Assembly (NCBI GenBank): GCA_030037635.1
Contig: JASHQH010000139.1
Coordinates: 1-38,983 of the forward strand
Length of the DNA stretch: 38,983 nt
From: Acidobacteriaceae bacterium
Lineage (GTDB): Bacteria > Acidobacteriota > Terriglobia > Terriglobales > Acidobacteriaceae
Direction: 5' to 3'
Translations under genes and position numbers: made by a program
Part shown: in pieces, positions 1 through 8,587 of the stretch
Layout of the letters: each line of letters begins with the position of its first letter
Numbering within the stretch: position 1 is the stretch's first letter
Notes under the pieces: generated by a model
Told to the model about the DNA's origin: nothing
What the model saw: the letters and a program-made list of their open reading frames with translations, nothing else
The model's database searches: none

Positions 1-106
1 ATTCGGAGTCTGTGCGGGAGCAGAGTCCCGCCCCCACCCAAGCAGAGCTTCGATCCACCCCACAGACGAGGACCAATCTGTGGGGGCCCCGGGGATGGGG
101 CACCCG
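1..106. repeat. Composite palindromic intergenic repeat, copy 1
   Basis: The first 198 bases hold no gene. They contain a leader (ATTCGGAGTCTGTGCGGG), then the common repeat core CCCACCCAAGC-AGA-GCTT, then a second hairpin with arms CCCCACAGA and TCTGTGGGG at 58-85. Bases 32-102 are identical over 71 bp to 19789-19859. It sits immediately upstream of ppk1, so it may lie in that gene's leader. Families of such hairpin repeats are common in some soil bacterial genomes; the function here is unknown. Confidence 0.85.
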
Positions 107-198
107 GCTGATTCGAGCTGACCCACCGCTATTCGGGGGTCCCGTGCACGAAACCGGGTGGGGAATGTAGACTTCCAACACGGCTAAAAGACAGGCAT

Positions 199-2346
199 AT
201 GGCCAGGAATTCACCGAAAATCAAGCTTTTCAACGGCCGCGACTACTCCTGGATGCAGTTCAATCGCCGTGTGCTTGAGGAGGCGGAGGACGCGGCCAAT
301 CCGTTGCTGGAACGGGTGAAGTTTCTGGCCATCACGGGCTCGAACCTGGATGAATATGTGGAGGTGCGCCAGGCCGGGCTGATGCAGCGGATTGAAGACG
401 GTTATCGCGAGCCCGGGTACGACGGGTTGCGTCCCGAAGAATCGCTGGCCGTGCTGACCGCCGAGATTCACAGCTTTGTGGCCGCCCAATACCACTGCTG
501 GAACAAGCAATTGCTGCCCGAGCTGCGCAAGCAGGGAGTCCGTTTGCTGGATTGGGATGAGCTGAGCGACGACGCCCGCGAATTTGCCCGCGGCTATTTT
601 CAGCGCGAAGTGGACCCGCTGCTGACGCCGATCTCGATCGATCCGGCCCATCCGTTTCCGCGGGTGCTGAACAAGGCGCTTTGCCTGGCGCTGCTGCTGA
701 GGGCCAAGCGGCGCAGCTCCGGCCCGCTAGTGCTGGGGGTGGTGACGGTGCCGCGCGCCCTGCCGCGCTTTGTGCGCCTGCCTTCGAGCGACGGCAACCA
801 CGATTACCTGCTGCTGCAGGACCTGATCGAAAAGCACCTGGCCGGGATGTACCGCGGCTACGAGGTGCTGGCGTCCACTTCGTTCCGCGTGACCCGCAAC
901 TCCAACCTCTATTTCGAAGAGGAAGAAGCGCGCTCGCTGCTGGAAACCATCCGCGTGGAGCTGCACAATCGCCGCAAGGGCGACGCGGTGCGCCTGGAGA
1001 TTGAAACCGGCGCCGATCCGGAAATCGTGGAGAGGCTGAGGGTGAACTTCGAGCTCGATGAGAGCCAGGTTTTCCGCGGCGAGGGACCCGTGAATCTTTC
1101 GCGGCTAATGTTTTTCTATGGCGACGTGCAGCGCGCAGACCTCAAGTTTCCGCCCTTCACACCCAAGCCGCTGCTGCTGAGCCGCAAGTCGACGGGCATC
1201 TTCGACGAGCTGCGGCATCGCGACATTCTGCTGCACCACCCCTACGACTCCTACGACCCAGTGGTGGAGTTCATCCAGCAGGGCGCGCAGGATCCGGCGG
1301 TGGTGACCATGAAGCAGACGCTCTACCGCACCAGCGACGACTCACACATGTTCCGCGCGCTGACGGAAGCCGGGGCGACCAAGGAAGCCACGGTGGTGGT
1401 GGAGCTGATGGCGCGATTCGACGAAGCCTCAAACATCCGCTGGGCGCGGAGCATGGAGGATGCGGGCGTGCAGGTGTTCCACGGCGTGGTGGGCCTGAAA
1501 ACGCACTGCAAGCTGGCCATGCTGGTGCGCCACGACGAAGACGGCGTGACCCGGCGCTATTGCCACCTGGGCACGGGCAACTACAACCCCGAAACGGCGC
1601 GCTTCTACACGGACCTGAGCCTGCTGACTTCAGACCCGCAGATTGCCGAGCGCGTGCACATGGTATTCAACTACCTGACGGCGCACGCGGAGATTGACGA
1701 TTACAGCCCGCTGCTGGTGGCTCCGCTGACCATGGCGGAAAGCTTTCTGCGCCTGATTCGCCGGGAGCAGGAGCACGCGCAGGCGGGCCGTCCGGCGCAC
1801 ATCGTGGCCAAGATGAACGCGCTGCTGGAGCCGTCGATCATTCAAGCGCTCTACCAGGCGTCGCAGGCGGGCGTGGAGATCGACCTGATCGTGCGCGGCG
1901 TGAGTATCCTGCGGCCGGGCGTCAAGGGTTTGTCGGATCGCATCCGCGTGCGTTCCATCGTGGGCCGCTTCCTGGAGCACTCGCGGATCTTCCACTTCGC
2001 CAACGGCGGCAACGACGAAATCTATACGGGATCGGCCGACTGGATGCCGCGCAACCTGTTCGAGCGCTGCGAAGTGGTTTTTCCCGTTCGGGACGCGTTG
2101 GCGCTGGCGCGCATTCACAATGAAATTCTGCCTGCCTACCTGGCCGATACGGTGAAGGCGCGCATTCAGCAGGCGGACGGCAATTATCTTCGCGCCGGGA
2201 AATCCATCAAAGACGCGCCGCAATTTTCGGCGCAGGAGTTTTTGATGCGGCTGGCCGAAGGCAAGACGGATCTGGACGCCATTCCCGCGCCCGATGCGGA
2301 ACGCCCAGCGAAAACGGCGCACAAAGCCGCCACGGCCGCCGACTGA
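199..2346 (+). CDS. ppk1: Polyphosphate kinase 1
   Basis: Cytoplasmic or membrane-associated enzyme that reversibly transfers the ATP gamma-phosphate onto polyphosphate. The 715 residues match the usual PPK1 length (about 690-740). Order: N-terminal domain (about 1-105, starting FNGRDYSWMQFN), head domain (about 106-315), then two phospholipase-D-like catalytic domains. The autophosphorylated histidine is H436 in KTHCKL; the second conserved histidine is H594 in EHSRIF. HLGTGNYN (456-463) and HHPYDSY (346-352) are further family signatures. All key residues are present, so the enzyme should be active. The last 25 or so residues are an Ala/Pro/Lys-rich tail outside the fold. The ATG at 199 directly begins the conserved N-terminus. 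It is convergent with the DUF4126 gene 55 bp downstream, and sixA and ppx lie within 6 kb. Very sure of identity. Confidence 0.97.
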   Translation: MARNSPKIKLFNGRDYSWMQFNRRVLEEAEDAANPLLERVKFLAITGSNLDEYVEVRQAGLMQRIEDGYREPGYDGLRPEESLAVLTAEIHSFVAAQYHCWNKQLLPELRKQGVRLLDWDELSDDAREFARGYFQREVDPLLTPISIDPAHPFPRVLNKALCLALLLRAKRRSSGPLVLGVVTVPRALPRFVRLPSSDGNHDYLLLQDLIEKHLAGMYRGYEVLASTSFRVTRNSNLYFEEEEARSLLETIRVELHNRRKGDAVRLEIETGADPEIVERLRVNFELDESQVFRGEGPVNLSRLMFFYGDVQRADLKFPPFTPKPLLLSRKSTGIFDELRHRDILLHHPYDSYDPVVEFIQQGAQDPAVVTMKQTLYRTSDDSHMFRALTEAGATKEATVVVELMARFDEASNIRWARSMEDAGVQVFHGVVGLKTHCKLAMLVRHDEDGVTRRYCHLGTGNYNPETARFYTDLSLLTSDPQIAERVHMVFNYLTAHAEIDDYSPLLVAPLTMAESFLRLIRREQEHAQAGRPAHIVAKMNALLEPSIIQALYQASQAGVEIDLIVRGVSILRPGVKGLSDRIRVRSIVGRFLEHSRIFHFANGGNDEIYTGSADWMPRNLFERCEVVFPVRDALALARIHNEILPAYLADTVKARIQQADGNYLRAGKSIKDAPQFSAQEFLMRLAEGKTDLDAIPAPDAERPAKTAHKAATAAD

Positions 2347-2401
2347 GGCCGATCCCGCCCGGGAGCCTAGCGTGGAGTGCTGGCCAGGCTTGACCGGAGA
2401 T

Positions 2402-2878
2402 TCACCGCAGCGACAGGACGGCGAAGAGAGCGATGCCGATTCCTGCAAGGTCTTCAAGCACAGCGGCGGGCCAGTCACGGCCGAAGAGCGAAGCCAGTTT
2501 GGCGCGGCACGCTGCTCCTGTGAATGTACCCGCAATCGCGCCGGCGGCTCCCAGCAGCAGACCGAGGAGAATGGAGTGCCGACTTGCGCCCAGGGTGGCG
2601 CCGCTCAAGGCTCCGGCCAGGATCCTGGCAATGAAGGGACGCGGCGCTTTGCGGCTGCCGGCTTGGGGAAGCTTGTCGTAAACCAGCTCGCAGACCTCGA
2701 GAAGCGTGAAAACGATGGCGGTGAGAGAGGAACTCATCCACGCCAGGGGCGTGCCCGCGAGAGAGAAAACGCGCAAGCGGGCTCCCCAGCTGACGACCGT
2801 GGCGGCAAGGAAGGTGCGAAGTCCGGAGACAAATCCGGCCAGGAAAGCGCAGATCAGAAGCACGCCGTTCTCTCCCAT
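2402..2878 (-). CDS. DUF4126 family membrane protein
   Basis: 158-residue integral membrane protein. The opening (LLICAFLAGFVSGLRTFLA) is the typical glycine-rich first helix of the DUF4126 family. Further hydrophobic segments lie at about 48-68, 88-120 and 138-156, giving about four membrane spans separated by a short charged loop (SRKAPRPF). The molecular function of DUF4126 proteins is not established and I do not assign one. The ATG at 2878 opens directly into the first membrane segment, as in family members. It lies 94 bp downstream of the pseudokinase gene on the same strand and could be its last operon gene. It converges on ppk1 with only 55 bp between the stops, so a terminator there must be compact. 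Confidence 0.75.
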   Translation of the reverse strand: MGENGVLLICAFLAGFVSGLRTFLAATVVSWGARLRVFSLAGTPLAWMSSSLTAIVFTLLEVCELVYDKLPQAGSRKAPRPFIARILAGALSGATLGASRHSILLGLLLGAAGAIAGTFTGAACRAKLASLFGRDWPAAVLEDLAGIGIALFAVLSLR

Positions 2879-2972
2879 GGTGAAGAAATCATACTTCCCC
2901 GGCGAGGGGTTCGGGCGTTGGTGGTGGGTCAGTTTTAGAGAAACATGGCTCAGGGGCTAAGAGCCGCAAAGT

Positions 2973-4451
2973 TTACGGAGCGGTCTGGACCGCGGTTGCG
3001 TTGACACTGTCGTGCGCGAACGCGAAATGCAGAGTCCACGTGCTCGGCGCGGCCTGACCGTTGACCTGCGGGGGAGTGAACTTCCAGCGCCTGGCTGCGT
3101 CCAGCGATTTGTTGGCGAAGTATTGGCTCGGGCCCGGGCTTTCGAGGTCCGCATCGGTCACGTTGCCGCTCTGGTCGACCGTCACGGTGACGGCCACGGC
3201 AAAGTGCCCGCTGATGGTACGCAGAGCTTTCTCAGGCACGTCGAGTTGAGCCTGCTGCGCGACGGCGCCTTTTGCGCCGGCTGCCGAAGGCGCATGCTGC
3301 GCTGGAGCAGGCGGCGGTGCAGCAGCGGCTGCCGGGGCTGCAGCGGTGACAGGAGCCTGCGCTGGAGCTGGAGGCGGCGGCTGAACGGCAGGCGGCGCTT
3401 TTTGTACGGGCGCCGCGGCGGGCGTGGTGTTTTGCGCCGACTGCGCCGGAGGCTTTGGTGCCGGCGCAGGAGCCGGAACGGGAAGGGGCGTTACGGCGGG
3501 CTGCGACGCCTGCACACTCTGCGCGGCCGGAGCGGGAGCCTTCTGCCGGCTCTCCACGCGCCAAATGGCAAACGCCGCCAGAAGAACACCTGCCAGGGCC
3601 AGTATCACGGACAGGCGACGGTGCGCCGGAGCGATCGTCTTCGTTTCCACGGCGGGGGTGTCTTTCCTGGCCTTGCTGATACCGAGCTCAATCCTGATTT
3701 CGGAGATCGAACAGCGCGCGGTGGGATCGGTGTGCAGGCATGAGCGCGCCACGCGGGCAAATGGCTGCGGAACCGTCTCCGGCACGGATGGTTCGGAGGT
3801 GATGGTTCCCTCCCAATGCGGTGTCTGCTGGGCGAGCATCTCGACCAGCGTCACGCCCAGCGACCATACGTCGGCGGGCGCCTCGAGCGGTCCCTGTGCC
3901 ATCTCAGGCGCGTCGTAGATGGCGGGCTCCAGAAATGTTCTTCCCCTGGCGCCTGCAAAGACGAGGCCATCGGCGGTGAGCTTCAACTGGTCGCCGCAGG
4001 CCACGATATTGGCCGGCTTCAGACGGCTGTGCACAAATCCCCTGGAATGGAGATAGGCGAGCGCGTCGAGGCCGGGGCCAAGCAGCTCCATGGCCTCGTG
4101 CGTCGTCAAAGGCCGCTCTTTCAAAATCTCCGACAGCACCTCGTCGGCATACTCCGAGACCACGTACACCAGCGGCATGTTGTCGATCTCGCAACGCCCA
4201 TAGGTGTACACCTGGATCAGGTTGGGATGCTTGAGGCTGCTGGCCGCAGCCCAGGCCCTCATGCGCGACTCGGCGTCGGCCGAATCGCCAGGCACCAGCT
4301 TCACGAGCGCTTTTTCAGAATCTCGCAGCTCCGTCGAGTAAACGCCGCTCGTACCGTTTCCGCCGAGCCATTGGAGGAGAGGAAACTTGTCGTCGACGAC
4401 ACGTCCTGCCCAATCGCTGCGAACCACCGCCGCTTCCATGATTTCAGTCAT
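2973..4451 (-). CDS. Membrane pseudokinase with C-terminal TonB-like domain
   Basis: 492 residues from the ATG at 4451; an upstream in-frame start at 4619 is possible but its extension is unlike a kinase. Residues 20-257 have a serine/threonine-kinase fold: glycine loop LGGNGTSGVY (29-38), the VAIK-type lysine K51 (ALVKL), APE (181-183) and DVWSLG (194-199). The catalytic loop reads HSRLKPANI (from 141), so the HRD aspartate is Arg, and DFG reads ADG (160-162). Both catalytic aspartates are therefore lost and it should be a pseudokinase. One membrane helix (about 279-298) follows, then a 100-residue Pro/Ala-rich spacer of the TonB type, then a TonB C-terminal-like domain (about 405-475, motif RRWKFTPPQVNG). 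Probable topology is kinase domain inside, spacer and TonB domain in the periplasm. It may scaffold or gate an outer-membrane transporter, which is inference. Confidence 0.85.
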   Translation of the reverse strand: MTEIMEAAVVRSDWAGRVVDDKFPLLQWLGGNGTSGVYSTELRDSEKALVKLVPGDSADAESRMRAWAAASSLKHPNLIQVYTYGRCEIDNMPLVYVVSEYADEVLSEILKERPLTTHEAMELLGPGLDALAYLHSRGFVHSRLKPANIVACGDQLKLTADGLVFAGARGRTFLEPAIYDAPEMAQGPLEAPADVWSLGVTLVEMLAQQTPHWEGTITSEPSVPETVPQPFARVARSCLHTDPTARCSISEIRIELGISKARKDTPAVETKTIAPAHRRLSVILALAGVLLAAFAIWRVESRQKAPAPAAQSVQASQPAVTPLPVPAPAPAPKPPAQSAQNTTPAAAPVQKAPPAVQPPPPAPAQAPVTAAAPAAAAAPPPAPAQHAPSAAGAKGAVAQQAQLDVPEKALRTISGHFAVAVTVTVDQSGNVTDADLESPGPSQYFANKSLDAARRWKFTPPQVNGQAAPSTWTLHFAFAHDSVNATAVQTAP

Positions 4452-4844
4452 TTTATCCGACCCTTTCGGCGATTCTCCCGCAGCCGCAGCCATAACAGCA
4501 ATACGTCTTTGGTCGCCGGGGCCCCAGGCACCTCGAGGTGTCAGCGATCGAAGGATTTTCACTGGGGGAGAGAGATGGTCTTGGTCCGTGCCCTCAAAAA
4601 AGATCATGCGGCACGGCACTCAAAAAAAGTCTCTTGTGAACCGGGAGACCGCTCTACGCCCATCTTAGCCCGGAAAAAGGGATTGCCGCCGAGGGTCGAA
4701 AAACTTTGGTAAGTCCCGCAGAAACAGCTTCATTTCCGGCGTTTTATCTGCGCCCGATCGGCCCCCGGTCCTGGCTTGAGCGATGCTTCCTGAGCCGCGC
4801 TTGCGGCCGGGCACCGGGCAATCCCGCCCGGTTGAGGGCGGCCT
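4452..4844. other. Intergenic region, 393 bp, no gene seen
   Basis: Lies between the GNAT stop and the pseudokinase start, both on the minus strand. It contains a GC-rich inverted repeat, CCGGGC and GCCCGG around 4816-4840, just beyond the GNAT stop, that could form a hairpin, but no T-run follows. No convincing coding frame or sigma-70 promoter was found; the pseudokinase promoter presumably lies here. Confidence 0.4.
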
Positions 4845-5798
4845 TCAGCGCCAATCACCGATGATGTAGGCCTGCGGCCGGTTGAATCCCTCGTCATGCG
4901 GCCGGTGCATGGCCACCCCGAAGGTCACGGTACGATAGCCATGCGCGCGCATCCTCTGGTAGGCATCCTCACACGCCAGGCTGGCGCCCGCCTCAATGTC
5001 GACGTGCCAGGCAAGGGCCAGCGCGTCCACGGCATCGAGCAGCCGATCGAAGCGATCGCCATTGGTGGCGGCGCCGAACTTTACGTAGCAGAGATTCTTG
5101 CCGCCCTCAGACCCGGCGCCATGCATGCAGACGGCAAAGGCGTCGAGGCCGCGCCGTCCGTGCGTCAGCACCACTTCGCCCGTGCGCAGGGTTACGACGG
5201 CGCGAATCTCTTCGCTCAGGTCGAGGCCGGTGTCGATTCCGTCGCTCAGCCTGGCGCAGGCCTCGATTGCCTCCTGCCGCTCGGTTCCGGTCAGGGCAGA
5301 CAACAGAACGGGCATCCTGGCGCCTTTTTCCTCGGTCCACTTGGGCGCCTCAGGCGTGCGTTTCATCAGCGCCGTCAAAGCCCGCGGCCAGTATCCGAAT
5401 TTCTGATACAGGCCCACATGCTTGGGACTGTGGGCAAACGTGAACAGGCCACTGTGGCGTATGTCCCAGCCATCGAGGATTTTCACTGTCTCGGTGAGGA
5501 GTTTCTGGGCGACGCCGTGGTCCCAGTACTCAGGCAAGACCGTGAGCGGCCCGAAGAAGGCGAACGATCCCCAACGGGTGAGCAGATTGGAGCCGATGAG
5601 CTTGCCACTTTCACGGGCCGCCAGTGCCTTGGTATTACGCGCACGCCAGCGGGGCGTGACAAAATCCCGATCGCCCATGAATTCCGTGGGGTTGGGCAAG
5701 CCCAAAAACGTGCCGAAGGCCAGGCGTACGATGCGCCCCGCGTCTACCAGTTCCGATTCATGCAAGGCATCAATCTGAATGGACGGATTTACAGCCAT
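4845..5798 (-). CDS. GNAT family N-acetyltransferase
   Basis: 317 residues from the ATG at 5798, preceded by TTGAGGATC, a usable ribosome binding site. A longer reading frame exists upstream, but it translates the intergenic repeat and is rejected. The N-terminal half has the GNAT fold: strand SFAFFGPLTVLPEYW, then the acetyl-CoA-binding turn HGVAQKLL (about 94-101) and the motif-B region HVGLYQKFGYWPR (about 127-139). The C-terminal half (about 175-317) looks like a second, divergent GNAT-like domain ending YQRMRAHGYRTVTFGVAMHR. Family members acetylate amines with acetyl-CoA; no substrate can be read from the sequence. It stands alone on the minus strand between repeat-filled gaps. Confidence 0.8.
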   Translation of the reverse strand: MAVNPSIQIDALHESELVDAGRIVRLAFGTFLGLPNPTEFMGDRDFVTPRWRARNTKALAARESGKLIGSNLLTRWGSFAFFGPLTVLPEYWDHGVAQKLLTETVKILDGWDIRHSGLFTFAHSPKHVGLYQKFGYWPRALTALMKRTPEAPKWTEEKGARMPVLLSALTGTERQEAIEACARLSDGIDTGLDLSEEIRAVVTLRTGEVVLTHGRRGLDAFAVCMHGAGSEGGKNLCYVKFGAATNGDRFDRLLDAVDALALAWHVDIEAGASLACEDAYQRMRAHGYRTVTFGVAMHRPHDEGFNRPQAYIIGDWR

Positions 5799-5860
5799 GA
5801 TCCTCAACCACCTTTCGATCGTTTGGTTTATCTGGCGAGAACTGCCCAGTGTAGCGCAAA

Positions 5861-5910
5861 AGGGAACAAGGCAGGGAACAGGCAACAGGGAACAGAAAAC
5901 GGGGACCGAG
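5861..5910. repeat. Purine-rich GGGAACA-type simple repeat
   Basis: Several degenerate copies of AGGGAACAAGG/CAGGGAACAG run head to tail. The same motif recurs at 6019-6050, 19671-19702, 20928-20960 (complement strand), 38203-38285 and 38389-38433 (complement). Most tracts lie in gaps. It gives spurious open frames but no recognisable protein. Confidence 0.7.
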
Positions 5911-5919
5911 CCGCCCGCC

Positions 5920-6016
5920 CTCACCCAAGCAGAGCTTGGATGGGGCACCCGCATTCGGGGTCTGTGGGGAAGCAGAGTCCCGCCGCCACCCAAGCGGAGC
6001 TTGGATGGGGCACCCG
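5920..6016. repeat. Two palindromic repeat copies in the GNAT-sixA gap
   Basis: The gap 5799-6149 (351 bp) holds two copies of the hairpin element. Copy A has arms CACCCAAGC and GCTTGGATG at 5922-5942 around AGA. Copy B, at 5986-6008, has loop GGA. Each ends TGGGGCACCC. They are joined by the ATTCGGGGTCTGTGGGG leader also seen at position 1 and near 10291. The gap lies between divergent genes (GNAT minus, sixA plus), so the repeats share space with both promoters. Confidence 0.85.
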
Positions 6017-6149
6017 CCGAACAGGGAACAGGGGGGAGCAGGAGTTAGGATCAGAGGTCGGGAGGGGCAATGGATTGTTACAAACCTGTTAAAATCGAAT
6101 TCGCAAGGAGTTTGGCGAAGCTCTGAAGGTTCCCGCCCTGTAGATTCCC

Positions 6150-6677
6150 ATGATTCTCTTCCTCATGCGTCACGCCGATGCCGGAACGCCGCGCGGCAAT
6201 CCTATTCTTGACGGCAAGCGGAGCCTTATCAAAGAGGGCAAGCAACAGTGCATGCTGATGGCGCGCCTGTTGAGCGCGGTGAAGGCGCCGGTGGACGTGA
6301 TCGTGTCGAGCCCGCTGAAGCGCGCGATGCAGACGGCGCAGCTGATGGGCAACGAGCTGGGCTACGACGAAGAGGTGGAAGTGAGCCAGGCGCTGGGATT
6401 GAACGCCAGTTATACCGATTTCCAGCGGCTGGTGGAGAAGTACGCGGACCGCGAAGGCATTCTGGCGGTGGGGCACAATCCCAACCTGTTTCAGTTTCTG
6501 GGCCGCATGGTGAGCGGCAACGGCGGATCGAGCATTCGCATGCGCAAGGGAGCGATTGCCCGCGTGGATCTGGAGCGGCACCCGGCACAGTTGCAGTGGC
6601 TCATCGATCCGCGGGCGGCGCGGGCCATTTACGCCAGCGTGACGAAAAGCTCGCGCCCGAAGACCTCGCGGAAGTAG
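6150..6677 (+). CDS. sixA: Histidine phosphatase, SixA type
   Basis: 175 residues with the RHG signature at the N-terminus, LMRHADAG (R7, H8). SSPLKRAMQTA carries the second arginine (R58) and VGHNPNL the second catalytic histidine (H109). These are the phosphate-pocket residues of the histidine phosphatase superfamily, and the short single-domain form is typical of SixA, which dephosphorylates phosphohistidine on histidine-containing phosphotransfer domains. The ATG at 6150 begins exactly at the conserved strand. The last 16 codons overlap, on the opposite strand, the end of the ppx/gppA gene (49 bp antisense overlap). Linkage of SixA-like genes to polyphosphate genes suggests a role near phosphate metabolism, but the substrate is not determined. 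Confidence 0.88.
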   Translation: MILFLMRHADAGTPRGNPILDGKRSLIKEGKQQCMLMARLLSAVKAPVDVIVSSPLKRAMQTAQLMGNELGYDEEVEVSQALGLNASYTDFQRLVEKYADREGILAVGHNPNLFQFLGRMVSGNGGSSIRMRKGAIARVDLERHPAQLQWLIDPRAARAIYASVTKSSRPKTSRK

Positions 6678-8203
6678 CCGGCCTCTTTACGCAACGACCA
6701 CAACTCCAGCTCGGCGCCGGTGCGCCCGGCGCGCAGTTCGAGATAAACGCGCTTGGGATAGACGCGCACGCCGACGCGCAACACGTCGCTGGCGCGGTCC
6801 TGGTTGAGGGCCATGGCTAGGCGCAGCAACACCACGGCGCGGTGGACATTTTTGTGCTCTTCCGCGGGGATGTTGCGCATGGCGCGATCGCCCGGCTGGG
6901 GCCGGCTTTTGCCCAGGTAACGAGAGATGGCGGAGACGAGGGTGCGCTGCAGTTGCGTGTAGCCGTAGATCTCGGAGCTGGAGACGATGTACTGGGTGTG
7001 GCGATGATGTCCCTGGTGATTAATGAACTTGCCGGTATCGCGGAGCATGGCGGCGGCGGCGAGCCAGCTTTCATATTCGGGCGATAGCTGGTGCACGGTT
7101 TTGAGCTCGCGGAAGAGCTGCACGGTGTGGGCGCGGACGGGCTCGGCCTGGCGGCGATCGACGCCGTAACGGCGCGCCGTAGCCAGGACGCTTTCCCAGC
7201 GCTCGTGCTCGAACTCGCGGTGGGCTTTGGCGCGGGCGTCCTGCTCGGCCAGCATTTGCGCCAGGATGCCGTCGCGCAGGCCGAGGGGCGAATAGCGAAA
7301 GCCGGGCAGGGCGAAGCTTTCAAGAATTTCGGCGATGACCTGGGTGCCGGCGACGATGATCTCGGCGCGTCGCGGGCCAATGCCGGGAACGGTTTCGCGC
7401 TGCGGGAGCGACATTTTGGCGAGCTTGTTGGCGAGCTTGCGGACGGCGCGGGTGGTGACCATGCCGGCCAGGATGGCGGAGCGACGCGCGGCGGAGATTT
7501 TGCCGGATTTTTTGCCGCCGGACTTGCCGTTTTTCGCGCCGGCGAGAAAGGCCGCAGAGAGCGCGGCGGCTGTGCCCGAAGTGGCGATGACCACCGATAC
7601 GCGGCCGGGCTGGATGCGACGATGGGCGCGGCGCAGCTCGCGCGCAATGAGCTGGCGCATGCGCATGAGGCCATCGCGCGTGGGCGGGTCGGTGGAGAGG
7701 AATTGCTCAGTGAGGCGGACCGCGCCGAGAGGAAGGCTGACGGTTTCTTTGATGCGCTTGTGCTCAGAGAGCGTGAGCTCGCAGCTTCCGCCGCCGAGAT
7801 CGAGCAGGAGCACGCGCCCGCCGGCTCCCTGCTCGCCGCCGGTGACGCCCAAGTGGATGAGGCGGCCTTCTTCGAGGCCGGAGATGATTTCCATGTTCCA
7901 GCCGGTTTCGGCCTTGACCCAGGCCTGAAAAGCAGCGGCGTTGCGAGCGTCGCGCATGGCCGAAGTGGCGGCGACACGAATGCGGTCGACGCCATGGGCC
8001 TGGACAGAGCGCTGAAAACGCTTGAGGGCACGCAGCGTGGCGGCCATGGCTTCAGGCGAGATGAGGCCGGCGTCGAAGACGCTGCCGCCGAGGCGCGTGA
8101 CCTCGCGGTCTTCAGCGAGGGTTTTGAGGCGGTGGGCCTGGACTTTGGCGATCTTCAATCTGCAGGAGTTGGACCCGATATCGATGGCGGCAAAGGTCGG
8201 CAT
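6629..8203 (-). CDS. Ppx/GppA family phosphatase (exopolyphosphatase-like)
   Basis: 524 residues from the ATG at 8203, where the ASKHA phosphate-1 motif DIGSNSCRL (8-16) begins at once. The upstream extension is low-complexity and rejected. Phosphate-2 is DLGGGSCEL (135-143), and the catalytic-glutamate region is ISGLEEGRL (about 107-115). GLRDGIL (308-314) closes the phosphatase half. The C-terminal half is the HD-like domain: H359, LRDTGKF (387-393), HHRHTQY (399-405). The first HD histidine is Arg here (R388-D389), so metal chemistry in that domain is doubtful, as in several Ppx proteins. A Lys/Gly-rich insert (about 222-236) is unusual. The enzyme removes terminal phosphates from polyphosphate or hydrolyses pppGpp. 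With ppk1 6 kb away, exopolyphosphatase is the likelier role. Confidence 0.9.
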   Translation of the reverse strand: MPTFAAIDIGSNSCRLKIAKVQAHRLKTLAEDREVTRLGGSVFDAGLISPEAMAATLRALKRFQRSVQAHGVDRIRVAATSAMRDARNAAAFQAWVKAETGWNMEIISGLEEGRLIHLGVTGGEQGAGGRVLLLDLGGGSCELTLSEHKRIKETVSLPLGAVRLTEQFLSTDPPTRDGLMRMRQLIARELRRAHRRIQPGRVSVVIATSGTAAALSAAFLAGAKNGKSGGKKSGKISAARRSAILAGMVTTRAVRKLANKLAKMSLPQRETVPGIGPRRAEIIVAGTQVIAEILESFALPGFRYSPLGLRDGILAQMLAEQDARAKAHREFEHERWESVLATARRYGVDRRQAEPVRAHTVQLFRELKTVHQLSPEYESWLAAAAMLRDTGKFINHQGHHRHTQYIVSSSEIYGYTQLQRTLVSAISRYLGKSRPQPGDRAMRNIPAEEHKNVHRAVVLLRLAMALNQDRASDVLRVGVRVYPKRVYLELRAGRTGAELELWSLRKEAGYFREVFGRELFVTLA

Positions 8204-8587
8204 GTGGGTTTCAGCGTGTTCCAGCGAACGGGGAACGGTCCAAGGCCAAGATACACGAGGGCGGACCAGCGGGGCTGTGGAGGATTGGGCTGATTTGCGG
8301 CGGGGCGACGGGCGCGCGGCGAGCGACAATGGCGGGTTTGCGGGGCTTGGGTTGATTTTGCGGAGAGATTAAGAGAAAGCAGAAACCGCGAACCAGGCGG
8401 GTGGAGCATGCGAGAGCGTGAAAGGATGGACGGAGGCCGGAAGAGCGTGAAGGAGCGCGGCGGTGCTCGAGAATAGAAGAACGGCGGAATCCGCGAGAGT
8501 GGCCTCTCTCCGAGTGAAGTGAGCGCGCCCCATGAACTCGACGCGCTGGCGGGCGCATGGCGTGAGCGGAATTCCAGGAGGATCAAC
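8204..8587. other. Divergent promoter region ppx / flavoprotein
   Basis: 384 bp between divergently transcribed genes. It carries a near-perfect Shine-Dalgarno (AGGAGG) just before 8588, but no repeat or hairpin I could define. No small gene is supported. Confidence 0.4.

Noticed and set aside
5799..5993. N-terminal extension of the GNAT protein
   Set aside because: The extra residues translate the hairpin and purine-rich repeats; a good ribosome site and the conserved fold start at 5798.
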